Notes: a model not told the origin generated them from the letters alone. Positions 1 to 12,600 are shown, counted from the stretch's first letter. The stretch is DNA of 64,000 bases from Rhizaria sp. SCN 62-66 (GCA_001724265.1 MEDY01000187.1:1-64000), one strand, 5' to 3'. Numbers and translations are program-made.

Positions 1-141
1 AGAGTTGAAAAAACAAGTTTCATACATGATATCAAAAATCTGTTTCATTTAACGGATGTTTGGCAAAGTTGTATGGATATTTAAAACCGCCCCTTCCAGC
101 GCGTTTTTGCGTTTTTCATAAACCTCTACATCAGGGGTACA

Positions 142-3100
142 TTAATATGGATCCAAAATGTGTACAATCCTGCCACTCCGCCGATTCAAAAATTGAAAGA
201 TGGAAAACAGCTGTGATTTGACCTGATAGTGTGATAATGTAAAGCCCCTGCGCGTTTGCCCATCACAATGCTGAGTCTCGAAATGAGTTAGTGCCACAGA
301 ATCAAAGGGATTCTCCTTGCTGTCGTGCTTCGAGGGCTCCTCGCCCGCTATGCACGACTTTACGCGACCAACAGGCACAGCGCCGCGCAGCAAGCGCGCC
401 GGGCAGGGCTTGAAGACGATGAACCACAAGATGTCTTGTGTGAGCGTGGAGGGCCGCCTCGCCTCTTGCGCAAACTCGCCGTCATCGTCGCGGTCGCGGT
501 CATCACAAGTGGGAATGACAGAGCGCGGGTACATCAGCACTGTACCGACGGGATAGATCACACCAGAGTCAATGTGCAGCGCCTTGTCAGCGAACCTTGT
601 AGCATCGCCCTCGTCATCGTTGTCGTCGTTATAAGCGGCGACAGTGGCCTTAGATCTCTTATCGGATGTGTCCTGTTTGAAATCTTTGGCGGTGACAGCA
701 GCGGCCGTGAAAGAATTGTACTCTCCGTAAATAATATCGTTATAAGGCAACGCCAACGGCGTCACACGACACTGTGACTTGCCGAGGGAGTTGTACAGTG
801 AGACATACGGCAGCGCCAAATCATCTGCACTCGCCCCAGCTGCAGCAGCAGTGCTGGAGGAGTCCAAGCTTGCACCTGCATGACCCTTGGGCACAAAGCA
901 GGTGTGCACACTACGCCCCAGCGCAGTACTCATCGCCGCCATGCGGAAGTGCGCAGCGTGACTCGGATATTTCTTATCGTTAAGCCAGATCACCATTGTA
1001 TAGTTAATAACCTCGTTCAGCTTCATGCCGCGGAATTGGAGGCTTGCAACAACGTCCGTTTCGCTCTGTTGAATGCTATCCGTAAACCCAAGCTTTTGCT
1101 GAGCACACAGAAGAATGCGTTCGCGCGCCCGGGCTTGCAACACACGCAGAGCAGCAGGAGAGGGGCTTTCACCATGGTCATAGATGCTCTGATCGACATA
1201 ACTAGTATTGGTGCTACTACTGCTAATATTGTTGCTGTTCTTGGCTGTCGGACGCATAGGCTTCGGAATGGGCACCCACTTGGAGGTCTTTTCACAATAC
1301 GTCAGCTTGCTTGGGTAACCAACCTCATCAAGCTCGCACGCAATATACGCATCGAATGCGGCTTGCCAGTCACCGTTGTGCTCTAAGGAGATATATGCAT
1401 TAAGTTCTTTCATCGTCCGCTGCACAGTCTCCTGTGTTACTGGTTTTGACTTTGACTTGGAATCAGAAAGTAAAGCGTGCAGTTGAGTTAGCTCTTTGAT
1501 GGCATCTGCTACCGTTCCGGCGTTTTCACCACCGCCATTGTTACCGTCTCCGTTATTGATGTTGTCCTCGTACAATGGTAGTTGCATGCAATCGATGTAG
1601 CGAAGAAGATCGAGCGCCTCAAGACCGCGATACTGTACGATTGCAGTCACAAAGGGATTCGCCGACTCATCCGCTTCTGTCTTGAACCCTGACTTGGAGT
1701 CGGCGTGAGAACTGACCCCTACCGTGCAGCACGTACGCAACACACGGAGCAGCCGTGTTATCGCCACAGTGGTGTCATTACACATCTTGTTTACCGGGCT
1801 TTTGGTGCCATCGTTGTTGATCGTGCTGCGATTGTTGCCGTTTTTGGTAATCTTGCGGTTGCCGCATGCCGTAGCCCTCAGCATCATAACGCAACACTTG
1901 ATGGCGGAACAGTCAAGCAGTTTCTGTGCTGTTTTGGACACGTTTGTTGCCGTCGACAGCATGCAGCCAAGCAAGCGCGCGGTGTTGCTGCGCAACGCGG
2001 GGAAGTTTTCGAGGTCAACCGACTCTCCGGATTGATAATGCGACAAAATGGTTATGAAAATGTTCTTAAGCCCTTCGCCGTGCCTCCCCTCAAGTAACAT
2101 CGGCGCAAAAGCGGGAAAGCAATCTGCAAGACTGGCTAACATCCCTAAAAGTGGTGTTACAGTCGTCTGTGAGATGTCAGTACCGTGGTCGGTGACCCAT
2201 TCGCTGATGCAAGGGAGCATCCGCTTCATAGTTTGCTTCAACATGATGCCATCTGCAGCAGAGGATTTGCTGCTACAAGAACTCATTTTTGCTTCGCTAC
2301 CAATGCCGTCGTCATTGCTGGCGGTATCATCGCTCATGTTGTTGCTGCTCTCGACAATGCCGTTCTGAGAAAGAGTTGTGACGGTGACGCAGAGATCAGT
2401 CAAAGACATTAAGTGCGGGTCACAGCACTAAACATCAGCCTTTATCATGTCAACCAACGCAACCTTCGAAAACTCATCACTTAGGCTGAACTTCACAATG
2501 TCATCCTTGTGGCAGTGCATCAGCACACTGTGCAGCACACTGTAGCAGAACGTGTGCAGCGACGAGCGCCGTGCCTCGTCCAACTTCGCATGGGCCCGGA
2601 TCTGAGACAATACCGGGGGGAGAAACGCACGGACGAGGCGGTATGGCGGAGGTGTTGACGGGGGCAGCGCGGGCTGCGCGTCGGCTCCTGCGATCGCCAC
2701 GGGGGCGCCAGAGCATAGACGGGCAATCATCAAGCACAGCAGATGATGGCGTAGTTGCACACGAAGGAAGTGCGGATCGTCCTCGGCGTCACCACGAGAC
2801 TCAATCTCGTCGTCGTCATAAGCACGAAACTCCACGTTTCCATGGTCGTCGTCTTCGTCGAAGTCAGCGTCAGTCATAACGCCATCGCTTTCGTTCTCAT
2901 GGGCGTCACTGTCGTGTTCTTCGCTGTCACCTTCTGCGTCACGGCCACTGTTGGCGAAGGGGTTTAACACTAGAACCTCATCTTCGACCGGGTTTCGCTT
3001 CATATACTCGAGCAAACATGCCAATACAGCGTGCCTCACAGCTGTTGTATCAGAAGACCACATTTGCTTTGATGTCAACACTGCTTGCATAATGCGCATC

Positions 3101-3783
3101 ACACGGTACGCCGTGCGCTTTGCGCCATACGTCGCGGTGTCAACGCGGTAGTTGCTACTGTCACTGTGGACACCACCAGAGGTACAGAGCAGGATGGTAC
3201 AGAGGCGCTCTAACAGATTAGGCGCCCCGCTGCAGTTACTCGCATGCGCCGCAACAGATTTTGCGAGGATATGGGCCCCGAATTTGTTGACAGCAACCGT
3301 GTCGTCATCGTCGATCAAGTCAATATCAGGCTCTTCGTACCGATATTCCTCCCTGATAACGTCAGAGGCAACGAGTGTCAGGAAAACTTGGAGGACGGCT
3401 TCAAGCAGCTTTCGATCGCCGAGGTTGTTGTCATTATCGGTGTCGCCGACGTTGTCGAACATCAAAAAACTGTTATTGCTGTCACTGTCATCGACATCGC
3501 CATCGTGGTTGTTGTCGTTGCCGTTGTCATTAGACGACTCATTCGCAGAAGGACCGCTGCGGGAGTGCGAGCTGGCGTAGTAGGATGCTGGCGAAAGCAG
3601 CTGCGACGCCAGGAACTCAAGCACACCACTCTCGCTCACAACAGCAAGGAACTTGGGCGTACGGCGGCACGAGTTTAGGACGCTGTTAAACTCATGCAAG
3701 CTTTTGATGAGGTCGGGCGGCGACGAGAGGGCGAAGATTGAGGCACACGCAGTGTGGAGTTGATGAAAATACTCACCCGACAT
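142..3783 (-). CDS. Unrecognised helical-repeat-like protein, read through one in-frame TAG
   Basis: I do not recognise this protein. From the ATG at 3783 the frame runs 451 codons, meets one TAG at 2430-2428, and continues in the same frame with no other stop to a TAA at 144-142 (1213 residues if the TAG is read). The N-terminal part is Leu-rich and looks alpha-helical, like ARM/HEAT repeats, with acidic Asp/Asn-rich insertions around residues 90-140 and 270-340. Part of the second half is mixed alpha/beta and contains a conspicuous DILWFIVFKP stretch near the end. GC content and Ala content are lower than in the neighbours. The frame is also open upstream of the ATG to about 3862, just after an acceptor-like tacag, and reads protein-like, so a further 5' exon is possible. 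The neighbouring gene at 4406 is divergent. An N-terminal half of a HECT-type ligase was considered, but no HECT domain is present. Confidence 0.7.
2428..2430 (-). other. In-frame TAG codon (candidate sense codon)
   Basis: TAG is codon 452 of the frame starting at 3783. Six codons later comes the ATG at 2409, in the same frame, and the frame stays open for another 755 codons. The context is GATGTT-TAG-TGCTGT. It could also be read as the 3' end of an intron (TTTAG), but the preceding 60 codons look like amphipathic helices and are not AT-rich as the clear introns here are. Confidence 0.6.
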
Positions 3784-4405
3784 TGACAGGCTAAGCTTCA
3801 GGAACTTTTGGAAAACAACCCAGGAGTCGTTTACAAAGTCAGTTAGCCTGTACGCCGTCGTATTTTACGAGGTGAACGAAACTGTCCATGTGGACACGAT
3901 GAAGAGAGGCGCAAGGAGGGGCAAAAAAGATCATGTCAGTACGTCGACAAAACACAACATCAACAAAAGTTAGTGAATAAATAACAAAGACTAAGCAACT
4001 TTTACTTGCATGAACAACAGTAAATCCATTTTGACGATGAAACGACTGCATGACATTGCTTTTCGATCCGGCGACGCCAGCTCGACAAAAATCTGGATTG
4101 GGGGAGAGAAAAAGTATATCCAGATTTTTTCTGATCAACCACAAACATGTGGTTTTCGAATCACAACAAACATCTCACTTTAAGCTCGTCAGATCACGCA
4201 TATTCTGATATATTCACACGGAAATGCTACTTGAACGCTTTCCTATTTAATAGTATTGCGGCATTATCCTCATGTGCTCCTGAATATGTCTTTGAAGGAA
4301 GTGACTAGAGCTCCTGTGGTCACTTCCTTTGCCCCTTTCTCCGTTTCGCTCACCAGCACCTTCACACGACATCCCCCCTCTTTTGTATCCGCTTAGCTGA
4401 CTTGC
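3784..4405. promoter_or_regulatory. Divergent intergenic region
   Basis: This is the gap between the 5' ends of two divergent genes. It is moderately AT-rich. The 80 bp nearest gene 3783 may be coding 5' exon sequence. An 11-bp perfect inverted repeat lies at 4295-4329. No TATA box or other core promoter element can be assigned with confidence. Confidence 0.4.
4295..4329. repeat. 11-bp perfect inverted repeat (hairpin)
   Basis: AAGGAAGTGAC (4295-4305) is repeated as its exact reverse complement at 4319-4329, with a 13-nt loop. It lies about 77 nt upstream of the proposed ATG of the acetyltransferase gene, so it is either in its 5' leader or a dyad protein-binding site. Confidence 0.6.
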
Positions 4406-5272
4406 ATGCGTCGTCTTGCGACCTTTGTGCGCCACATGTACGTTGTCAGTCTTTGTCTTCCGTTTCTGCGGGTCTCAGATATGAATCACCGCCATCCGTC
4501 TGCACTCTAGTCGCCCCTTCAAGCTCCACGACAACCCCCTAAACAAACTTAAATTAAGAGACCCACTCACAAATGTGTGCCAATACTAAAAAAATGTTGT
4601 ATACCCTTCTATAGCCGCGTCCCCGCATCTCCTTCCCCGCTTTTCGCTGCTCCCAGCGCCGCCGCCGCTGGCACCAGCAACTCCTCTGCCTTCTCTGCTT
4701 CTGCCCCTGCTGTGCCGACTGCGAGCTCTCCTTCCCGCTCTTTTCTCACCGCGCGCCCCTTGCCTTCCCCCGTCCTGCCCCGCACCGCGACCGCCACCGC
4801 GTTCCCCGAGGCCTCCGTGTCTCTGATGCTCGCTCCCGCAACTGTCTCCGCCTCAGTCGCCGCCACTGCCCCCGCCCGCGCGAGCAGCTCAACTGCCGCC
4901 CCCTCCGGCGCTGGCGCTGGCGCTGCTGCTGCTGCTGCTGGTGGTGGCGCTACGAAGACTCTGTTCACGGTAGCCGACGTGAAGCACCAGCCTACCGTGT
5001 TCAGCATCACCTCGACGACGGCGGGCGTCGTTTCGGTCGCCAAGGTCGAGTACGAGCTCGTCAAACCGGCCTCCCCCGCCTCGCCCATCGTGATGGACAT
5101 CACGCACACGCTCGTACCCGAGGCGTTCCGTGGACAGGGTGTCGCCAAGGTGCTTGTCGACGCCGCCGTGGCTTACGCGCGCGCCAACGGGATGAAGGTC
5201 AAGCCTACGTGCAGCTACGTGGCGGCCTACTTCAACAAGGCCGGCAAGGAGAACGCTGACCTTCTCGCGTAA
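4406..5272 (+). CDS. GNAT-family N-acetyltransferase (NATD1/YjdJ type), likely mitochondrial
   Basis: This is predicted to transfer an acetyl group from acetyl-CoA; the substrate is unknown. The small GNAT domain occupies about the last 100 residues: a beta region with MDITHTLVPEAFRGQGVAK, which contains the RGQGVA acetyl-CoA pyrophosphate-binding motif, followed by KPTCSYVAAYF and a short tail, as in the NATD1/YjdJ group. The start is inferred. A 32-nt exon (4406-4437, beginning MRRLATFVRH) has a GTACGT donor, and the intron 4438-4614 (177 nt) ends in tatag. The join restores the frame exactly (229 residues). The resulting basic, Arg-rich N-terminus resembles a mitochondrial presequence and is followed by about 110 residues of Ala/Ser/Pro-rich linker. 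The only in-frame ATG inside exon 2 is near 4828. The stop TAA overlaps a GTAAGT-like string, so a further short exon cannot be excluded. Confidence 0.75.
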
Positions 5273-5418
5273 GTCAGCGCTACCCATGAATATGCAACAA
5301 CATTGAAGCTCAGTGTCTTCGGGGCTAAGTTAGCGCGTGCGTGATGGGCGCAAGCGCTCGACATTGGACTAACGCAAGCGGTTGTTTCGTGTTAAAATTG
5401 TAGCGCTTTGTTGTCTAA

Positions 5419-5438
5419 GATTGGATTGGATTGGATTG
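5419..5438. repeat. (GATTG)4 pentanucleotide repeat
   Basis: Four perfect tandem copies of GATTG lie about 150 nt past the end of the acetyltransferase gene. Confidence 0.8.
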
Positions 5439-5692
5439 AGTTATCCATGTCTGACGTGGGTACAACTGTTGAAATAAGAAAATAAATACATAAGCACACA
5501 TATTTAGGAGCATGTGCGCAGAAGTTGCAAAGAAAAAAAGGAAGCTTTGTATCGAATAATAACAGCCTTGATAGCGTCGTCTCAGCGCACACAGTCACGA
5601 TACGGATGAAAGAAACGAGACTATGTTTGCATTATGCGGATGCGCTGTAGCGTGATCGTGGTTGCGCGCGCTTTTCACTTGGAGAAAAACGA

Positions 5693-5720
5693 ACACACAC
5701 AGACACACAGACACACACAC
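5693..5720. repeat. CA-rich microsatellite
   Basis: An ACACAC/AGACAC dinucleotide-type run in non-coding sequence. Confidence 0.7.
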
Positions 5721-6527
5721 TTGTGAAGCGTCAGCTTGCACGGAAGACAGAATAGCAGCCCAAGGAGAAACAAACATAAACATATAATATTGCTGTTCAA
5801 AAAACAGTCTTAATACATAATATAATATAATATATAGCAGGCATCGCACTGATTTGCATGTTCATCTTATGAAGAAAAGCAAAGAGCACTTAAGTTATTT
5901 TTAGGGTTTTTTGGTTGTTGATGCGTTGAGTTGTGAGAGACGGAGAGGGTGATATTGATGGCAAGGCGAGCTTTTTTTGGTGGGGGCATGACGATCTGAG
6001 CATCGCAGCACAGTACGCAACACTACGAAAGCAACCACACCCAAACACAACAGCACCAGCGAGCGACAGTGAGTTGCGACACCAGTTCATCAAACGTCTG
6101 AACAAGAGCGTTTGCTTGAGACGTCGCAACGATTTTGAAGCTATTTTTGTGCCGATCGAAGTGAAAGTTGAGATGTTTTTTTTTGTTTCGTAATATCAGT
6201 GCTACGAGCTCTCATTGCTCCTCATACACCTACAAATCTAAAGGCCAACACGCGACGAATCGAAAGTGAGTGGCATTTGACTCGAAGGTATCAGAAGAAG
6301 CAACGTCAAATCAATGTGTTTTAAGCAATGAATTGAAACCGCGGCCCCCAGTTATACTCCTGAATAGGAGGAGGGGACGGTCCAACAACAGTAACAGTAA
6401 CGGAAACACGCGCACATCACATCGTACAAAGGTGTTTACAGTCAGTGTTTTTTAGTTTAGAAGCATGATGCAGAAAAGAAAAAACAAAGAGGAAAGTAAT
6501 AAAGTAACACGAAAGATAAAAGAAAGA

Positions 6528-6553
6528 TAGAGAGAGAGAGAGAAGAGAGAGAA
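6528..6553. repeat. GA microsatellite
   Basis: A near-perfect AG dinucleotide run inside a longer purine-rich stretch. Confidence 0.7.
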
Positions 6554-7302
6554 TGAAAGGGAAAGAGATGGAGTTAAGTTAGTTAAACGCCTAAGTGTGA
6601 CGGCAGGGGTAGTAGCATTAATAAGTGTGAAGGAAAAAAGGGGAGAGCGGAATGCGGCGAGAAATGCATAAACAAAAGTTATGCATGAGCATAAATATGT
6701 GGGTGTGCGTGTTTAAAAAGCAACAACAACGAGGCAGACGTTGTTGTCGACAAAACAAAAACAAAAGACAAAAGAGGAAGCAAAGAGACAAAAGACACAA
6801 CAACACAAAGCAACACGAGCGAGCAAGCATGTTGGCAAGCAAGCAAGTACAGCAGCAACCGCAAGCTAAAGCAGGGACAGGCAAGCGTGACAACATCAGC
6901 ACCAGCGACAACCGTAGACACAGCTTTGGTAAACGCAGCAGTAGCAGCAAGAACAAAAACTCGCAGCCCAGCTAAAGCTAAGCGAAAGCAGGAACTTGGT
7001 AGAGCAGGATTATCGCGCATGTTTTGTTGCTGATGTAGTTTCACAGTTGTGCACGAGCTTTAGAAGGCGTGTTTTGTGTGTTTGCGAGTTTGTTTCCGCA
7101 TTCATCTGTCTGTGTTCATTGTTATTGTCGCGTCAATTTTGTCACGGTTCGTCGTGAGTGTTGTCGCTCTTTAGAGGCATTTCATAAGTATTTTCACGCA
7201 TAAGCACACGCATTCATTACAAAACACAGAATGGCATTATAAAAGTAGAGTGGGCAGTTAGAAAACAAAGCTGTTGGGCTTATTAGTGTGAATTGAACGT
7301 AC

Positions 7303-7645
7303 CCGGGCCCTCGTCGTTCATCTGGAAGGAGAGGTCAACGACCGGGATGTCTGCGGCCTTCTGCACCAGCGTGGCGACAGCGGAGGGGCGCGACGACGTC
7401 ACGACCGAGTCAGAGCCGGAGCTGCTGTTGCTGGACGAGCCGAAGCCGGTGGTGACGTCGCCGGTTAGCAGCGTCGCGATCGACACGGTGGGGGCAGCGA
7501 CGACGACGATGTTGGCGTTGGCACCGCTCAGCAGCACGCTCTTGTTAGGAGCGCCCGTTGCACAGCGGGATGCCGAAGACAACGACGTCGCGAAGCCGCG
7601 AGAGGTCATCTTGGACGCAGCGCGTGTTACAGCGCGAGAAAACAT
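7303..7645 (-). CDS. Putative first exon of a mitochondrial-targeted protein
   Basis: The ATG at 7645 opens a frame beginning MFSRAVTRAASKMTSRG, a basic, Ser/Arg-rich sequence typical of a mitochondrial presequence. The next 60 or so residues are hydrophobic and Val/Ala-rich, followed by a Ser-rich patch and VDLSFQMNDEGPG. The coding sequence then meets GTACGTTC, a strong donor by the standard of this window (exon end at 7303). The in-frame TAA comes only a few codons later. GC content is as high as in true exons here and drops sharply past the donor. The rest of the gene was not found, so the product is unknown. An alternative is a complete short protein of about 120 residues ending at 7283. 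Confidence 0.35.
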
Positions 7646-8349
7646 CCTCTGTATGTTCAGTATATGATCAGCAAGAACGTGGCAAAGGCGGGGCACGAGA
7701 AGTCGGTGAGCGTGGCTTGGAACGGGAGCAAAAATGAGGGTCAGTTGACGGGATGCGCGCCACCGATGCAAGTGTAATAATAGATTACGAGTCACAAGCG
7801 AGTATACAATACGGAGCAATTCTCAGAAGTCTTATTCGGACAGTATATGATGCATGCGGGCAAGACGCATTTCTGCGCCCGTTTGGGGGAAAGCGATAAA
7901 TCATTTTAGCCCTTTTTCGGTCCACCATACCGCACAACTCTCTTTCCTCGACTTTCCTCCGAGTATCACTCATTTTCAAAATAAAAATAAAGTCAAATGG
8001 ATTTTATAACATATGTATTAGTATAAAAACTGTGCGATTTTGCTATAGCCCTTGAAAATGTATCTTGAATAATCCTACATGCGACAAGATGACCACGCGG
8101 GGAGCTAGAGACATGCATTTTGTTGTTTTCTTGATGACCAATAAGTGAGTTCGCAATAATAATTGGAAACAGATGAAACAAGACACTTTCCAACATATAA
8201 TATCAGCATTTCAACGCGATTGAAGACACGTTTATCTATTTGTTAATTATAACTTAAAAAATAATTGTGACCACGTCACTCGGCCCGACTCAGGCTCATC
8301 ATACATTATCAAAGCCCCTCACTTGTTTGCACCCGTCCAAACGCTTCGC
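7646..8349. other. Intergenic, AT-rich
   Basis: This lies between the start of the 7645 exon and the stop of the SEL1L-like gene, both on the minus strand. It should hold the promoter of the former and the 3' end of the latter. The sequence is AT-rich and no specific element was recognised. Confidence 0.3.
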
Positions 8350-8966
8350 TCACACGTGGTTGCGGAAGTACATGATCACGGCCAGCAGCGCCCCAACCAG
8401 CGCCCCGAGAATGTAGTCTTCGTTGGGCAGGTACACGTCGCGGAACCAGCGCTGCAGCACGTGCATCGGCGAGTCGTCGTCGCGCGCGCCGCGGTTCGCG
8501 TCGCGACGCGCGATGTTATTGTTGTTGTTCTGCTGACGGGCATTGCGGCCACCGCGGTTCACCTCAGCAGGAGCAGGAGCAGCAGCGGCGGGAGCAGCAG
8601 CGGGAGCGGCGTTGTTGTTGTTGTTGGCGTTGACGCGGGCAGCCTCAGCCTCAGCGGCCACAGCCGCGGCCGCCGCAGCGGTCCCAACCTGCTGCTGCTG
8701 ACCGTTGCCATGCTCGTGGTATTGCTGCTGCGGAGGCCCAGGAAAGAAGTTGCTCTTGACATAGCCCCATGCCGCAGTGAAATCGGCGCCGGTCTCCCAC
8801 CAGCCCTTGAGCGCGCGTAAGGTAAGCCGCGCCCACAGTCCCCACAACGCGACCTCGACCGGCACGGCGGCGGCCGCGCTCTGGGTGGCCGCCAGGTCGT
8901 AGTAGCGCTTCGCCAGAGCAAAGTCCTGGCCCGGCAACAACGACTCACTGGACGAAACAACAACAA

Positions 8967-8999
<33 letters not shown>

Positions 9000-9606
9000 G
9001 AGCAGCAGAGTTGGCAGCAACGCCCTTAGACGGACGCGTCGTCGTAGTCTGCGCATTGGCAGTGTGAGCAGCAGCAACGTTGCCATTGGCGCCCGCGTGT
9101 CCCCAGCCGTGCTCGTACATGGCGGCCAGGTTGAACGTGGCCTCCGCGTCCCTGAGCTCGCTCGCGGCCTTGTACAGCCCATATGCGGCGCGCGGGTCGG
9201 CGCGGCCCGGCGAGAGCCCGACGCCACTGAAGGCCCAGTCGCCCAGCGTGCGCAGCGCGCCGATGTTGCCCTGCTCGGCCGCGCGGCGCAGCAGCTTCGC
9301 ACCCACGGTCAGGTGGTGCAGCGGCGCCAGCGCGCGCGGCACCGCGAAGTGCGCGGGCGCGTCCGCGACCGTAAGCAGCGCGTGCCCGAAGGCCTCAGCG
9401 GCGGACACGGGCGACGCTGCGGCAGAGCCGGCGATGTGCGCGACGGCGGAGTCGCTAGCAGCGGTGTCAGGGACAGGAGAGTAATAGGGCGAGACGAGGG
9501 CGATTGCGTGCGCGTCAGCGGCAGTCGCGGGGGCAGGGAACGCGTCGCTTGGCTGGCTCTGGGTGCTGAAATCGAAGTTACGCCGCTGCTGCTCATTCTT
9601 GTCCGA

Positions 9607-9637
<31 letters not shown>

Positions 9638-12600
9638 ATCTGACCACGCTTCACCTTGGCTGCAGCCTTTCTAGTCTCAGCAGCAGCACCATCGTTCCGC
9701 GTGCTCTGCTTCTGCTGCAAGATGTACTTATTGACGACGTCGCTCACAGTTTCAGTGACCGTGTCGACGACGGCCCCCACCGCGGCTTCCCATCCCATCC
9801 AGGCCCCAGTGACCGCGGCGGCGACGGCGCGGCTGGCCTCGCGGCCCAGGCGCGCCACGCCTGCGATCTGCCCGGGCGCGTGCACCGGGTCAAGCAGCCA
9901 CGCCGCGTTGGCCTGCGCCGACTCGTAGCCCAGCTCGCCACCCAGCGCGTAGCTCACCAGCGCCTCGTGGCCGCGGCCTGCGCGCGCGGCAGCGTATCCG
10001 CCCGTCAGAACCGCCGTCCAGGGCCCCGCCTCGGCGACCGTCTTGAGCAGCTTGATGCCCAGGTCGCAGGAGCGCGGGGCGCCGAGCCCGCTGAGGTAGA
10101 GCTGCGCCAGGTTGTACAGCGCGCGCATGTGGCCCTGCTGCGCGGCGCGCGTGAAGAGGTCGAACGCCGTGCTGTACGAGCGCTGGACCGAGAAGTTAGG
10201 TCGCCGGCTGCTGGACTGACTGTGGGCGCTGCGCTGGGCGTCGGCGATAATGTCCGAAGGCTTCTGATAACTTTGCTCACTGGTACTAGCAGAGTCAACA
10301 GCAGCAACTTTGTCGTCTTCAATGACCTTCATCGACTTGATCTCAACGTTGCCGTTCTTGGTGGTCTTGGTTGTAGTCATCACAGTATCCTTCTTGTTGT
10401 TATTCTTATTGTTCTTGTTACCATGCTTCGCAATGATGGAGTCAACGAGAGCGTTGATCGTGTCATCGTTGATGCGGCGCTGCTCCTGCGTGCCATGGTC
10501 GTCAATCTCAACAATATCGCCAATACCACCACCGCTGCTACTCACAGCACTAGACTGCTGCTGTTGCTGTTTGGTGGAAGGCTTAGCTTCTGTCGCCGCG
10601 GTCGCCGTCGCCGTCGCCGTCGCAGGCGGCTTGGCGTCGTGTTCCTCACTACTAGGGCCTTCCATGTACAGATTAGCCAGGTGGTACCGCGCAGTCGCGT
10701 AGCCGGCCTCGGCCGCGGCGAGCAGCGCGGTGTGCGCGAAACCCAGATCGCGCCGGACTCCGCTGCCGCCGTGCAGCGCGAGCAGCGCCGCGGCCGTGGC
10801 AAGCGGTGGCGACAGAGGTGGCAGCTTCGCCAGCACGGCCGCCGCGGCCTCCTTGCTGGCGATCGCCTCGGGTCGGTGCGCACGCGCCGCGTACATCCAG
10901 TTGTGCGGCGCAATGCGCACGTGGACGCTGACGGGCGTGACCGCGCGCGTAACGATGCGGACCAGCGCGGCGGGCAGCGGCACACGCTGGCGCATGAGAT
11001 ACAGAGCAAGCTCACCCGCGGCGTCCTCGTGGCCGCGCCGCGCGGCGTGCGAGAGCAGCGAGAGCGCGCGCGGCACGTCGCGGACGACGCCGCGGCCGCC
11101 GTAGAGGTGGATCATGCCCAGCGTGTAGAAGGACTTGAGGTTGCTGTCGCTAGAGTAGCGGCCCAGGTTTTGCGTGTGATACTCGACGATCTGCCGCAGC
11201 CCGTCGGGGTCGCTGTTGCCGTGGCCCGCGCCGCCGTCCGCCGCGCCGTGCCCACCCAGTAGCGCCTGCGAGCTCGTGTAGCCGAGGTTGAGCAGGTACG
11301 ACAGCGTCGAGTGGACCTCGTTGGCGAGCCGCGCCTTGGCGTCGCTGGCCCGCAGCCCGGGGTCGGGGACGTGCTCGCTCGCGGTGAGGTCCGTGACGGT
11401 GAGCTCGGCGACTTCGCCGTAGTACTGCATCGCGACGTCGCACGACTTGGGCACGCCGTAGCCCATGAGGTGCTTGTAGCCCAGCGCCAGCTTCGCCTCG
11501 GGGCTGCCCGCCATGGCCGCCGCCGTGTAATGCAGCACGGCGAGGTCCTCGCGCAGCAGCGCGCTGGTCGCCATGGCGGGCTCGGGGGCGAACTGCGTGA
11601 CCGCCGCCGAGACGATGGCGGCAGAGCTCGCACTCGCGCTCGCGCTCGCACTCGCACTGTTGGCACTGTGAGCGTTAGTGTGGGTGAGAGTATTTGGGGA
11701 TGTGGGCGTCAGCGCTGTGGTGACGAGTCCGAGGCTGTGCATGGCGCCCAGCAGGAAGTGCGCGTCCGCGTCGCCCACCGAGGCGGACTCGGCGAGGAAA
11801 GCCTCGGCCAGGGTGTAGTTGGCCGTGACTGTGATGCGCCGGTACGCACCACGGCTCGGCGCGACGAAACCAGGATTCGAACTCGCGACAGCGGTGCCAG
11901 AGCCAGAGCCAGAACTTGAGCTAAGACGGTCTGCAATGAAAGCGGGCAGGTACCCCATCACACGCGACACAACGCCCGAGTCAGAGTCAGGCTCCGCAGC
12001 GGCAGCGGTAGAGGCAGCATTACTGGGAGCGGGCTTGGGCACAGCTGTCGTGGGACTATAGACGGCCTCACCGTCGATGCCGAGCAGGAACAGTTCGCCC
12101 AGCAGCGTGGTGGCGTTGCGGACACCGCGCGCGTGCAGGCCGTGCAGCGTCTCCACCAGCGCCGCGGCCGACGCGGCCCAGGGACCAGTGGGCACGGGTT
12201 CCGGCGGCGACAGCGGCACGATCGACGGGGACACAGCAGACGCGCCGGCCCGCTTGCGCCCGCTGCCACGGCCGCGGTGACCAAAGAAGTAGCCCAAAAT
12301 GCTGCCGTCATCGTTGCTGTCACTGCCGTCGTCGCCAGCGATGCCGTCAAAGCTGCCGTCGTCGCTATCATGGTCGTCGTCGTCGTCGTCGTTTAGGGGC
12401 GAGAGGCCGGACACGAAGTCGACGAGGGAAGCAAAGAGCTGCGCACCGGGGGTGGTGCTGGAGCCCGCGGCCTCCCAGGCGGCCGTCGTCGTCGCCGCGG
12501 CTGCCGCCGCGCGCGCGTCCTGGCCCAGCCGCGCCTTGCGGAGGAAGGTGGCGATACTGTGCAGCGTCGCCAGCTCGACGGGCGCCAGCGGCACGCCCGT

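Larger units (their letters stand above)
5273..7302. other. 2-kb gene-poor region with microsatellites
   Basis: No convincing coding region was found. The region holds (GATTG)4 at 5419-5438, a CA/GA-rich run at 5693-5720, a TATAA-type run at 5817-5836, a GA run at 6528-6553 and purine-rich sequence at 6480-6960. Short open frames on both strands are low complexity. A minus-strand stretch around 6679-6972 could be a downstream exon of the 7303-7645 gene, because an acceptor-like gctttag gives the right phase. Its composition does not match, and I do not call it. Confidence 0.4.

Noticed and set aside
6652-6975. Plus-strand frame of 107 codons in the gene-poor region
   Set aside because: Lys/Gln/Arg/Asn low complexity from purine-rich repeats, with no coding signature.
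8998-11262. Long plus-strand open frame (754 codons) opposite the SEL1L-like gene
   Set aside because: An antisense shadow produced by high GC. Its translation is Arg/Ala/Gly-rich with no domain, while the minus strand encodes clear Sel1 repeats.
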